64,000 nucleotides of DNA from JBAXTE01 sp037130365 (GTDB taxonomy: Bacteria; Bacteroidota; Bacteroidia; Bacteroidales; WCHB1-69). Positions 37,581-45,524 of this stretch are shown here, piece by piece. The notes under the pieces were generated by a model. It saw only the letters and a list, made by a program, of their open reading frames with translations. It was not told the DNA's origin and made no database searches. The DNA lies in the NCBI GenBank assembly GCA_037130365.1, contig JBAXTE010000022.1, positions 1 through 64,000 on the forward strand, written 5' to 3'. Position 1 is the stretch's first letter. Every line of letters begins with the position of its first letter. Position numbers and translations under genes: made by a program.

Positions 37581-39363
37581 TCACTTCCTTTATTAATCCA
37601 TCGGTTTCTTGTTCCAAAGCAAAAATATCAGCACGTATTTCTTCCAAACTGCGGAGTGGTTTATATTGGTAAAAGTATTTGGTAAAGTTAATTTCGTATC
37701 CAATATTGGTTTTGGTTTCATCTGCCCAAGCGTCATTCACGTGTGGCAACACTTCACGCTTAATGTAATCGTGTATGTTCTCTATCAATGGAATGTTTTC
37801 AGTATCACGTAAGCTGCAATCGGGTTTTGGTTTACCGTTTTTATCCTTCACAATTTCTCCTTTGGCATTGCGCTCTGGGCGTTCAATAGTTACTTTGGCA
37901 TAACCAAACTCTTTGTTGTCAAATATCTTGCAGTATTCGTTGGCTTTAAATTCGCCATACATTTTGGTGATTTCTTCAATATGTTGTTCGCTTAGTTCAT
38001 TACGTTTATCGCCCAGCGATTTACTCATTTTTTTGAAGAAATCTACCGCATTTATTAATTGAACTTTTCCTTTGCGTTGGTTGGGTTTGTTATTCGATAT
38101 TATCCAAATATAGGTGCTAATGCCTGTATTGTAAAATAGCTGATTTGGCAATGCAATAATGGCTTCCAGTAAGTCGTTTTCGATAACCCATTGGCGAATA
38201 CTGCTTTCGTTTTTTGTTTTACTAGGTGAACCCGAAAACAATGGCGAACCATTAAAAACTATTGCCAATCGAGAACCTTCCGATTTCATTTTGCTCATTA
38301 GTTGCATTAAAAACAAAAACGAACCATCGCTCATAGAGGGCAATCCAGCTCCAAAACGTCCACCATGCCCAAGTTGTTCGTGTTCTTCTTTTACTTTTTT
38401 ACCAAACTTTTCCCATTTAACGCCAAATGGTGGATTTGTAATTAAATAATCGAATTTCTGGTTACTTAATTGGTCTTCGGAAATACTATTTCCCTTTTTT
38501 ATATTGGTTGGGTTTTGTCCTTTAATCATTAAATCCGACTTGCAAATGGCATAGGATTCTGGGTTGAGTTCTTGCCCGAATACTTCCAAACGTGCATCGG
38601 GATTGAGTTCGTTAAGATATTCTTCGGCTACCGATAACATTCCTCCTGTACCTGCACAGCAATCGTAAATGGTTTTTGTAATTCCTTTTTTGGTTAGAAT
38701 TTCTCTATCGTTTAAAAATAATATGTTTACCATTAGCCTAATAACTTCTCTTGGAGTGAAGTGTTCTCCAGCGGTTTCGTTTGATATTTCGGCAAATTTA
38801 CGAATCAACTCTTCAAACATATATCCCATTTCCATGCTTGAAATTTTATCGGGATGTAAGTCAACTTCCTGGAACCTTTTCACTATCATAAATAGCAAAT
38901 TGGCTTCATCCAGTTTTGTAATTTGATTTTCAAATTCAAATTGTTCAATTACTTCACGAGCATCGTCAGAAAAGCCGTTTATGTAATTTCTGAGGTTGGC
39001 TGCTAAGTTATTTGGGTCAGCTATTAGCTTATTGAAATCGAATTTGCTACGATTGTGAAAGTTATATCCAGCCGCTTTATTCAAAATTGGGTCAAGGTTT
39101 TCGATATTCATCGCTTTTGCTTGCTCAAATTTAGCTAAAACAGTTTCTTTGGTGGGTTCTAGCACACAATCTAATCTGCGTAATACGGTAAGGGGTAAAA
39201 CCACTTTTCCGTAATCGCTTTGTTTATAATCACCCCTTAATAGGTCGGCAATTGACCAAATAAAGTTAGCAGATTCTTTTACGTTTTTCATATCTAATTT
39301 GTATTCTTTTAGCTCTGGTGTCAATAGAGATGTGGCATTAACGTGTTCACATCTGATATTCAT
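37573..39363 (-). CDS. hsdM: Type I restriction-modification methyltransferase subunit M
   Basis: An N6-adenine methyltransferase of about 596 residues: N-terminal HsdM_N helices (FIWSIADLLRGDYKQSDYGKVVLPLTVLRRLD), SAM-binding motif CAGTGG (236-241 from the chosen start) and catalytic NPPF (310-313). The C-terminal part contains conserved IALPNQLFYNTGIS. The first 24 residues lack family resemblance; an alternative ATG at 39291 (MKNVKESANFIW) may be the true start. A TACATTTG box on the minus strand (39374-39381) lies immediately upstream and could drive the operon. Confidence 0.95.
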   Translation of the reverse strand: MNIRCEHVNATSLLTPELKEYKLDMKNVKESANFIWSIADLLRGDYKQSDYGKVVLPLTVLRRLDCVLEPTKETVLAKFEQAKAMNIENLDPILNKAAGYNFHNRSKFDFNKLIADPNNLAANLRNYINGFSDDAREVIEQFEFENQITKLDEANLLFMIVKRFQEVDLHPDKISSMEMGYMFEELIRKFAEISNETAGEHFTPREVIRLMVNILFLNDREILTKKGITKTIYDCCAGTGGMLSVAEEYLNELNPDARLEVFGQELNPESYAICKSDLMIKGQNPTNIKKGNSISEDQLSNQKFDYLITNPPFGVKWEKFGKKVKEEHEQLGHGGRFGAGLPSMSDGSFLFLMQLMSKMKSEGSRLAIVFNGSPLFSGSPSKTKNESSIRQWVIENDLLEAIIALPNQLFYNTGISTYIWIISNNKPNQRKGKVQLINAVDFFKKMSKSLGDKRNELSEQHIEEITKMYGEFKANEYCKIFDNKEFGYAKVTIERPERNAKGEIVKDKNGKPKPDCSLRDTENIPLIENIHDYIKREVLPHVNDAWADETKTNIGYEINFTKYFYQYKPLRSLEEIRADIFALEQETDGLIKEVIG

Positions 39364-39686
39364 AATTAATGTACAAATGTAAGGAATAAAATAAATTATA
39401 TACAGAAAATAATAAATGAATTTCGAAACTGATAAAGTGTATTTTTAATGATGATTTCACTGAAGTCACGTAAACAAATATGGAATTGTTTTGATAATTG
39501 AGGATTTCAATAATGAAGGATTATTTTGGATAAAACTGTAATGAAAAACATATAGGTAATTCATTTAATATAATTGATTTAATAGCTAAATAAAGCGATT
39601 TGCGGAGCTTTCTTTGAGTTGAAAATGGGAACCTTGGGTTGTTGTGTTTTCAATTGCCTTAAATCAATTAATTCTCACATCTTCTA
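39364..39686. other. AT-rich spacer upstream of the restriction operon
   Basis: Apart from a TACATTTG-like -7 box on the minus strand at 39374-39381 I see nothing; no open frame or repeat. Confidence 0.5.
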
Positions 39687-40169
39687 TTATTTCAAATTTG
39701 ATCTAATAAACGTTTTATCAAGGATGTTAGACTGTTTCAAATGATATTTCATTAAGCCATTTTCATCGTAAATATCAGCAGAATCATACAAATCAATTTT
39801 GATTTTATTTTTCATAAATGTTTCAATTATTTGAGTCCTAAATTCTTCTATAATTACACTATTAAATAAATTTATGTTTTTATCAATAATCAAATGAGCA
39901 TGATAACCCATTCCTGATATTTTAGACTGATTAATTTTTGAAATTGATGGATCTACTTCAATATTACAGAGATATTTAATGTATTCGTGAGATTTGTTTA
40001 TATTTTGTTTCTTACAATAATCACCAATAGATTTTCGAATTATAAATTTCAATTGATTATAACTTTTTAAATTGGTTATAGGTGTAATTACTATATAATG
40101 TAAATCATCACTATTTTTTATTTTGTTGAATTGTTTAATATATTCATCTTTATATTCATTATTATTCAT
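39687..40169 (-). CDS. Small HUH-like replication/relaxase-type protein
   Basis: A 160-residue protein. GYHAHLIID contains the His-x-His (HUH) pattern of rolling-circle Rep and relaxase enzymes, and MKYHLKQSNI near the C-terminus resembles the catalytic Tyr-x-x-Lys-Gln helix. The N-terminal DLHYIVITPITNL and KFIIRKSIGDYCKK parts suit motif I and a helix. It would nick DNA and initiate replication or transfer. It is short, so either a minimal form or a remnant. A divergent or co-directional RHH gene lies 336 bases upstream, as in many plasmid Rep/copy-control pairs. Confidence 0.55.
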   Translation of the reverse strand: MNNNEYKDEYIKQFNKIKNSDDLHYIVITPITNLKSYNQLKFIIRKSIGDYCKKQNINKSHEYIKYLCNIEVDPSISKINQSKISGMGYHAHLIIDKNINLFNSVIIEEFRTQIIETFMKNKIKIDLYDSADIYDENGLMKYHLKQSNILDKTFIRSNLK

Positions 40170-40505
40170 TTTATTAATATTCTTTTTTTATATATAATAA
40201 ACAACTAAAGAAAACCCAAATGCTTTTCTTCTAACTAGTTGTTTTTCATAAAATTTCCGCTGTATTTTACTTAAAATTGGAAAGTTTTTAAGTGATGTAA
40301 GTTTTAATTGCAGAGTCCTCACAACTCAGTATTCCTTTAAATTTTCAATGCCAATATTTTATTCAAAATGCCTTATCTCTAATAATATTTTCTTAAAATT
40401 GATTTTGATGTTTATCGCATTCTAAACTGTCTTTGTTTTTAATTTGTCTTTTCCTTTTGAAATTATTCATTGTTTTTGATTATTTTTTGAAATCTATTTC
40501 TAGAT
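40170..40505. other. AT-rich spacer between the Rep-like and RHH genes
   Basis: No gene, no clear hairpin or iteron array recognised. If the neighbouring protein is a Rep, an origin could lie here, but I see no convincing nick-site structure. Confidence 0.4.
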
Positions 40506-40673
40506 TTATTTGCAATCCAGTTCCTTGTCAATTAACTCTTTTAGTCCAATATATTCATTTTTTATTAAATTTTCTAAATAAGCCTTCATCGTCCTTCTGT
40601 CTGACTCAGAAAGCTTTCTAATCATAGACCTTGTTTCAAGTTTGACTACCACATACCGTTCATCTTTTTTCAT
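40506..40673 (-). CDS. Small ribbon-helix-helix protein
   Basis: A 55-residue frame, ATG at 40673, TAA at 40506. The sequence starts MKKDERYVVVKLETRSMIRK, followed by LSESDRRTMKAYLENLIKNE, which fits a ribbon-helix-helix (CopG/MetJ-Arc) fold: a beta strand (YVVVKLE), helix A with I-x-x-L, and helix B with S/T-x-x-x-Y-L-x-x-L-I. Such proteins control plasmid copy number or mobilisation. It is on the same strand as, and upstream of, the HUH-like gene. Found by reading the minus strand directly. Confidence 0.6.
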   Translation of the reverse strand: MKKDERYVVVKLETRSMIRKLSESDRRTMKAYLENLIKNEYIGLKELIDKELDCK

Positions 40674-41093
40674 AGTTGTTTATTTTTTTTTGACTGAAAA
40701 ATTCAGTTGAGTTATTACAAAACCATATACATTTGTTTTTTCTTTAGAATATACTTTTGTAATTTGAATTGTATATATAAATTCCATGTAGGGCAAAAAA
40801 GACAAAAAGTTTAATAATTTTTGATAGTGAGTAAAAAAAAAGCTAAACCCCAATTGGAATTTAACTTTTTTGTTTAGAAAAGGAATTATGGAACAATGTC
40901 CAAAGTGTTTTATTCATCAAAAAAATAAAGGAAATTTGAATCTTTTATTTTGAGTTTATTACTGAAAGTAAATGGTTTGTTATTTTCAGAAAAATAAAAC
41001 AAATATTATTAATAAAACATGATCTATTTACTGCTAGAAAATATTGGGAAGATCAAAAAACATTAACCTTTTTGATAAAATTCATATGTGAGA
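40674..41093. other. Gene-free spacer
   Basis: AT-rich sequence with no open frame or structure that I can support. Confidence 0.4.
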
Positions 41094-41234
41094 TTATCTA
41101 TGACCACAAGTACGCTTAACATCCATTCCAACACCATTGTTCCCTGTTTTGATTGAATGCTTATGCCTTTTTTGAACACTGCATGATGATATTAAAATCA
41201 CTAAAACTAATAATATTAGGGTTTTTGCCTTCAT
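41094..41234 (-). CDS. Very small lipoprotein
   Basis: A 46-residue frame with a clean lipoprotein signal: KAKTLILLVLVILISSC, lipobox Cys at residue 18, then a basic mature part (QKRHKHSIK) ending RTCGHR. Family unknown. Position 95 bases downstream of the 148-residue membrane protein on the same strand suggests they may be transcribed together. Confidence 0.55.
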   Translation of the reverse strand: MKAKTLILLVLVILISSCSVQKRHKHSIKTGNNGVGMDVKRTCGHR

Positions 41235-41306
41235 TTAGTTGTTCTATTTTACAATAATGTTTATCGTATATTACTCTGTATAATTTCGGAATAAAACCAG
41301 TCACTC

Positions 41307-41324
41307 TGCTATTGTGTCAAACTG
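41307..41324. repeat. Cassette-boundary repeat, partial copy a
   Basis: TGCTATTGTGTCAAACTG differs from TGCTATTGTGCCAAACC at 52404-52420 by one internal base. It lies immediately after the stop of the 148-residue gene (41328), the same position the other copies take relative to their genes. Confidence 0.55.
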
Positions 41325-41327
41325 CTG

Positions 41328-41774
41328 CTATGTGAAGTATTTTTGTTCGGTTTGTCTGTATATTTTATCTAATTTGTATAATGTTAAAAAATTGACTGAC
41401 CAATATACTACAAAAGCAATAGTGCCAGTCAATGAAATCATAAAAAGTTCAATAAGTCCAAGACGTGTTTCCCCAAAAACTAATCCGAAAAGCAATCCAA
41501 AAAGAATACATTGAATACCTGTTAATTGAATAAGTGTCAAACCCCAAACATTTCGATGTTTAGAAAATTTATTCCATAACGGAATTATCATAGTAAATTG
41601 AATTAGCAATGCAAGAATTGTCAAAGATGGAACAAACCAATTTAAAAAACCATTGTCTGGTAAAAAAAAAGCATCACCTTCATTTTTTATCAAATTAAAT
41701 ATTACCAGAAGCCCAAGAACTGTTAAAACACCAAATAATGTTGGTAATATTGTTTTAATCATTTTCGTTTTCAT
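41328..41774 (-). CDS. Small four-helix membrane protein, unknown function
   Basis: A 148-residue protein with four hydrophobic segments (about residues 10-27, 47-66, 78-100, 108-130) and a charged C-terminus (YKLDKIYRQTEQKYF). No family recognised. It sits in the accessory region with a boundary repeat at its 3' end. Confidence 0.65.
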   Translation of the reverse strand: MKTKMIKTILPTLFGVLTVLGLLVIFNLIKNEGDAFFLPDNGFLNWFVPSLTILALLIQFTMIIPLWNKFSKHRNVWGLTLIQLTGIQCILFGLLFGLVFGETRLGLIELFMISLTGTIAFVVYWSVNFLTLYKLDKIYRQTEQKYFT

Positions 41775-41883
41775 ATTTTAACTAATTTAATTTTTTAAAC
41801 GAAAATTATATTAAGATATTTTTAAAAGCATTTAAAACTTTTGTTAAAAAATGATACTAGAATCTAACTTCAATAAGGAAAAA

Positions 41884-42780
41884 TTATAAATTTCTGATTG
41901 CTCCATTCAAATATTGATAAGTTTTTGCACCATTTTTTGTAATAAATGTAATTGGATTTCCATTTGATTTACTTATAACAATAGCATCATTAAAAGGCTC
42001 AATTGCCATAATTGAATTCAAAGTAATCGTTGAGCTTTTTTCATTACTTTTAAAAAGAACTCTATTTGTTGTAATATTAATAACTCCTTTACCTCTTGAT
42101 ATTTTTTTAATTTCTTTTTCCATTCCAACATTGTAACTTCCTAAATTATAGCTCAATCCTTTTGCTATTTTAATCCTAACACTTGGTCCACCATAATTAA
42201 TTCTTTTAGTTACTTGTCTTTGCTCTATAAGTTCAACATTTTCTTCTCGATATATGCATTGTTCATTTTTCTGCAAAATAAAATCTGAATTCAAGTTTGG
42301 AAATATTCCTTTGTCTAACTCCCAATTTGTTACGTAATATTCAAATTTATTCTTAATCTTTTCTGAAGTGTCATATTCACTTACTTTTAAATCCTTACTA
42401 TATTCAATAATACTTTGAATTTCATCGGGATCTAAGGCATCATCATTATTGATTTTTTCAAAAATCATTGATTCAATCATGTCCTTATTAACTAAGGATA
42501 AAATTTCATCATTCGATTCATTTGGAAACAAGTTTGAAAAAAAATCTAAATAGGAATTACCTAAAGTTTTAACATTTTCATAATTAATTTTCGTAGAATA
42601 TCCTTGAATAATTCTTTTTTTAACAGCATTATAATCTTCATTATTAGACCATTCTTGTCTATTATTTATTAAATATTCTAAGTCTTTCTGATTGTCTGGA
42701 AAAGTACGAATTGCATTGTTTAATTTGTTTATCAATTTTATGGCTTTTCCCCAGCCTTTAAACCAATTTATTATTCCCAT
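41884..42780 (-). CDS. Hypothetical protein with C-terminal PH-like domain
   Basis: 298 residues from ATG 42780 (MGIINWFKGWGKAIK); an upstream ATG at 42837 would add 19 unlikely residues. The N-terminal two-thirds is helical and acidic. The C-terminus (RGKGVINITTNRVLFKSNEKSSTITLNSIMAIEPFNDAIVISKSNGNPITFI, read in parts) has the alternating strands and the T-x-x-R-V-L-F motif of bacterial PH/GRAM-like domains, which bind lipids or proteins. Function unknown; the accessory context suggests a defence or stress role, without direct evidence. Confidence 0.65.
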   Translation of the reverse strand: MGIINWFKGWGKAIKLINKLNNAIRTFPDNQKDLEYLINNRQEWSNNEDYNAVKKRIIQGYSTKINYENVKTLGNSYLDFFSNLFPNESNDEILSLVNKDMIESMIFEKINNDDALDPDEIQSIIEYSKDLKVSEYDTSEKIKNKFEYYVTNWELDKGIFPNLNSDFILQKNEQCIYREENVELIEQRQVTKRINYGGPSVRIKIAKGLSYNLGSYNVGMEKEIKKISRGKGVINITTNRVLFKSNEKSSTITLNSIMAIEPFNDAIVISKSNGNPITFITKNGAKTYQYLNGAIRNL

Positions 42781-43089
42781 AGTTTTATTTTTTAATAGTT
42801 TTTCAATATAATACGGGTATACAAAAATATACCACATAAGGTTTGTTTAACTTATTGCTAAAGGATGCAAATTTGGGCAATAGTTTACAAAATAATACTT
42901 ACATTTTAAATTTCCACCAAAGTTAATTAATCTTGTTTAACATTCAAAACTTGTATAATACTTTAACATCAAATAGAATTTGTTTTTTTCTAAAATACAA
43001 CTATTCGTTAAACAATAAATTTTAGTTTTCAAATATCATATTTGGAGTTTTGTAGTTCAAAGATATATGTAATTTTTTAGAATTACATA

Positions 43090-43126
43090 TATTAATTACT
43101 TTTGTTGAACTTTCAAAACCCGCCAC
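43090..43126. repeat. Cassette-boundary repeat, partial copy b, overlapping a gene end
   Basis: ATTAATTACTTTTGTTG followed by CTTTCAAAACCCGCCAC resembles 52370-52402 (ATTAATTATTTC, then CTTTCAAAACCCGCCAC, 17 bases identical). The copy overlaps the end of the 285-residue gene, so the last codons Cys-Cys-Gly-Gly-Phe-stop are encoded by the repeat. Confidence 0.65.
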
Positions 43127-43970
43127 AACACTCTTGCACTATGTCGTTGTTATTCAAAGGTATAATATTACTTTTCTTTTCAGAATTACTATTAACTTGA
43201 AAAATTTTGTTATTCAAGGAATCGATTTTAATTGTTATATTATCCTTAAATTGCAAATCAAAAATACTCTTATTAAGAGTGGCTGGAACTAGAAGTTTAA
43301 ACTCATTCAAATTAGTAACTTTAATATCGGAAATTTCTTTTTTCAAAAATAATGTTGATGCTATTACAAGAATTGTCATTATACCAAATCCAATATTGCC
43401 AATTTTGAAACACCTAGCTCCATAAATTAAATTATCACCCTTTATGTTGTCAATTGGCGTTGTGTTATTTATGATATAAATCAAATCTTCAATTTCTGAA
43501 TTTACGAAATCGAGTTCTATTTCCTTTCTTTCTTTCTTTGTAATTGAAATAGTGCTTCGACTAGGATACTTATATTTGTCTACAGTCAATGTTTTAATTG
43601 CGTGAAGAATTGACAAAAGATAATGTAATAGAACAATTAAAAACAAAAAGGACAAGGGTAATTTAAGCCATAAACTAACTCCGCTTAGATTATTTATTAA
43701 TAATGGAATAAATAATGCAAATATAGAGGTGACAATACTTGCTTGACCAACTAACTGTGAATTTTTATTTTCTATAGTAGTTCTTCTGTCTCTTTGATAA
43801 TCGTGAATTTCCTTAAGATATGTCAAATATCTATCTGCAACTTTAATCTCTTTAGAATGACAATATATTTCTTTAATGTCTGATGTTTTATCAGTTTTTA
43901 ACTCTTCTGATTTTAAAGTTTGAAATGACCTTTTTATTAGACCAATATATATTAGATATTGCTTTATCAT
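43113..43970 (-). CDS. Three-pass membrane protein of the graspetide cluster
   Basis: A 285-residue protein: a soluble N-terminal helix region (30-70), two close membrane segments (about 74-93 and 101-125), a cytoplasmic helical stretch, a third membrane segment (188-208), then an exterior-facing C-terminal domain (about 210-285) ending CCGGF. The two-helix hairpin preceded by E-N-K-N-S-Q-L-V-G is reminiscent of SLATT or Pycsar-type membrane effectors; this is a resemblance, not an assignment. Its ATG overlaps the stop of the ATP-grasp gene (ATGA), so it belongs to the RiPP operon and could be an exporter component, immunity protein or effector. Confidence 0.7.
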   Translation of the reverse strand: MIKQYLIYIGLIKRSFQTLKSEELKTDKTSDIKEIYCHSKEIKVADRYLTYLKEIHDYQRDRRTTIENKNSQLVGQASIVTSIFALFIPLLINNLSGVSLWLKLPLSFLFLIVLLHYLLSILHAIKTLTVDKYKYPSRSTISITKKERKEIELDFVNSEIEDLIYIINNTTPIDNIKGDNLIYGARCFKIGNIGFGIMTILVIASTLFLKKEISDIKVTNLNEFKLLVPATLNKSIFDLQFKDNITIKIDSLNNKIFQVNSNSEKKSNIIPLNNNDIVQECCGGF

Positions 43971-44893
43971 ATGATTTCAGTTAAATAGTTAATAATTTCA
44001 TCTGATATTTTTAGACCTGTTTCCATTTCAATCCAAGCCCATTGCCCATTTGGATTGATTTCTAAAAAAATGTAATTGCCATTTTTATCTCTTACTAAAT
44101 CTATTGCTCCAAATGAGATATTGAGTTTTTTGGTTAATTGAATACATTTTTGTTCGATTTCAATAGGTAGATTATATTTCAAAAATGGATTTTTTTCTTT
44201 TCTCCAATCTGTTATAGTATTTTTATTTTCCTGAGAGTTAACTTTGGCTGAAAATACTTTATCCCCAACAATAGTAATTCTTAACTCATAATCCTTTAAA
44301 ATATTATTTTGAATTATGCAAGGTGTTAAATCATAATGTAATATATTATCAATGACCGTTTTATCTATTTGATTGGTAAAAATAGTTTTAACCCCATCTT
44401 CAAGGTTAATTCTCCCTTGTCTAATTGGTTTAATTATTACATCTTCATTATTAAGTATGATAAAATCTTTTAATTCTTTATGATTATTTGCTACTATCGT
44501 TTCTGGGACATTAAACCCTAAGCTTTTAGCTAGCTTTAATTGATAAATTTTATTTTCCGCTTTATATACAAAACTTGGATGACTAAGCCATCTTTTAGAG
44601 TCTATCAATATGAAAGCATTGTCAAACAATGTTTCATAGTCGCCTAAAAGAAATAATTGTTGTCCTTTATTAGAAGTTTCTATTTCTGGAAGTTTAGTTC
44701 TTCTGAACCAAACCGAATTAAACTCGGCAATCCCATTTATTGAAAATTTAAAATCTGAAGAATTAGTAAAGGAATAGTTGTATTTATTGATGTCTTCACA
44801 ATTCAATCTAAAATACTTGATATCTCTTTCATTCAGCTTTTCAATAACAAAGTCAGCTGTAAAATCTTGCTTGTGAGTTATAATTAATATCAT
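43967..44893 (-). CDS. ATP-grasp ribosomal peptide maturase (graspetide macrocyclase)
   Basis: A 308-residue enzyme of the MvdC/MvdD/GwsG group that uses ATP to join Ser/Thr or Lys side chains of a precursor to Asp/Glu side chains. Visible: VWFRR (61-65), DSKRWLSHPSFVYKAENKIYQLKLA (98-122), ATP-binding K155 (IIKPIRQG), D201-Y-E-L-R (201-205), DWR (229-231), GAIDLVRDKNGNYIFLEINPNGQW (262-285) with the metal-binding E278/N280. Complete. No radical SAM/SPASM partner and no ABC transporter is next to it. Overlaps both neighbours by four bases, with the precursor gene directly upstream. Confidence 0.9.
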   Translation of the reverse strand: MILIITHKQDFTADFVIEKLNERDIKYFRLNCEDINKYNYSFTNSSDFKFSINGIAEFNSVWFRRTKLPEIETSNKGQQLFLLGDYETLFDNAFILIDSKRWLSHPSFVYKAENKIYQLKLAKSLGFNVPETIVANNHKELKDFIILNNEDVIIKPIRQGRINLEDGVKTIFTNQIDKTVIDNILHYDLTPCIIQNNILKDYELRITIVGDKVFSAKVNSQENKNTITDWRKEKNPFLKYNLPIEIEQKCIQLTKKLNISFGAIDLVRDKNGNYIFLEINPNGQWAWIEMETGLKISDEIINYLTEII

Positions 44894-45237
44894 TTGTCTG
44901 AATCTGTTCCTTCTACTGATTCTGTAATGGTTTGGGTGTCCATTAAAAGCTTGAATATTTTTAAGTCATTGTCACTATCACTTGGTTCAGCTAAGGTTAG
45001 CGTTTCCGTGCTTGTATCTAAAAGCTGTCTTAAATTGAATTTATAATCATTATCTGAATCACTTGATTCTCCTGAACTTTTAGTATAAGTTTCGGTATCC
45101 AAGGAAACGTATTTAATTGCTGGCATTTCAGTATCTTTAATAACAGATAGGTTTTGTTTTTGGGAATATTCGATCAGAGAAAAATTCAAATTTTTCAAAA
45201 TAGGATTTTCAGTAAATTCTAAAATTAATGGTTTCAT
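44890..45237 (-). CDS. Multi-core graspetide precursor peptide
   Basis: A 115-residue acidic peptide: a leader of about 42 residues (MKPLILEFTENPILKNLNFS...) then three core modules with the pattern (L/M)-D-T-x-T-x-T ... E ... (S/T)-D-S-D: module 1 at 46-64 (T48, T50, T52; E57; D60, D62), module 2 at 73-91 (T77, T79, T81; E84; D87, D89), module 3 at 99-114 (T101, T103, T105; E109; D112, D114). The clustered hydroxyl donors followed by acidic acceptors are the hallmark of omega-ester-linked peptides. The next gene, overlapping by four bases, is the cognate ATP-grasp enzyme. Confidence 0.85.
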   Translation of the reverse strand: MKPLILEFTENPILKNLNFSLIEYSQKQNLSVIKDTEMPAIKYVSLDTETYTKSSGESSDSDNDYKFNLRQLLDTSTETLTLAEPSDSDNDLKIFKLLMDTQTITESVEGTDSDK

Positions 45238-45289
45238 AATTTGTGATTTTTTTTAAATATGTAATTTCTTTTTTCATGCTTGTATATAA

Positions 45290-45395
45290 CGGAGGCGACT
45301 TTGTGCAGTAGCGGAGTCTATTCCGTTTTGTACTCACTGTACACCAAAATTAATTAATTATTTCAAACATTCCAAATATGCCAACTTGCTATTTC
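45290..45395. repeat. Cassette-boundary repeat, full copy c
   Basis: Starts CGGAGGCGACTTTG, then at +53 ACCAAAATTAATTAATTATT, then ends ACTTGCTATT. It aligns without any insertion or deletion over about 105 bases to copy d at 52307. It lies between the jetD stop and the graspetide precursor start. Confidence 0.8.
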
Positions 45396-45524
45396 AAGTA
45401 AACTGATGTATTAGTCCGTGACATCTTATCCCCCCAGTATTATATTCAATTTACTTTATCATTTCTATCGGATTAGTATGCACTTTGGCTGGTTTTGGTC
45501 ATGCGTTGGCTTTTGTGCAACCAG

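Noticed and set aside
44890..44893. A possible frameshift fusion of the precursor and the ATP-grasp gene
   Set aside because: The four-base ATGA overlap is normal translational coupling; both frames are complete.
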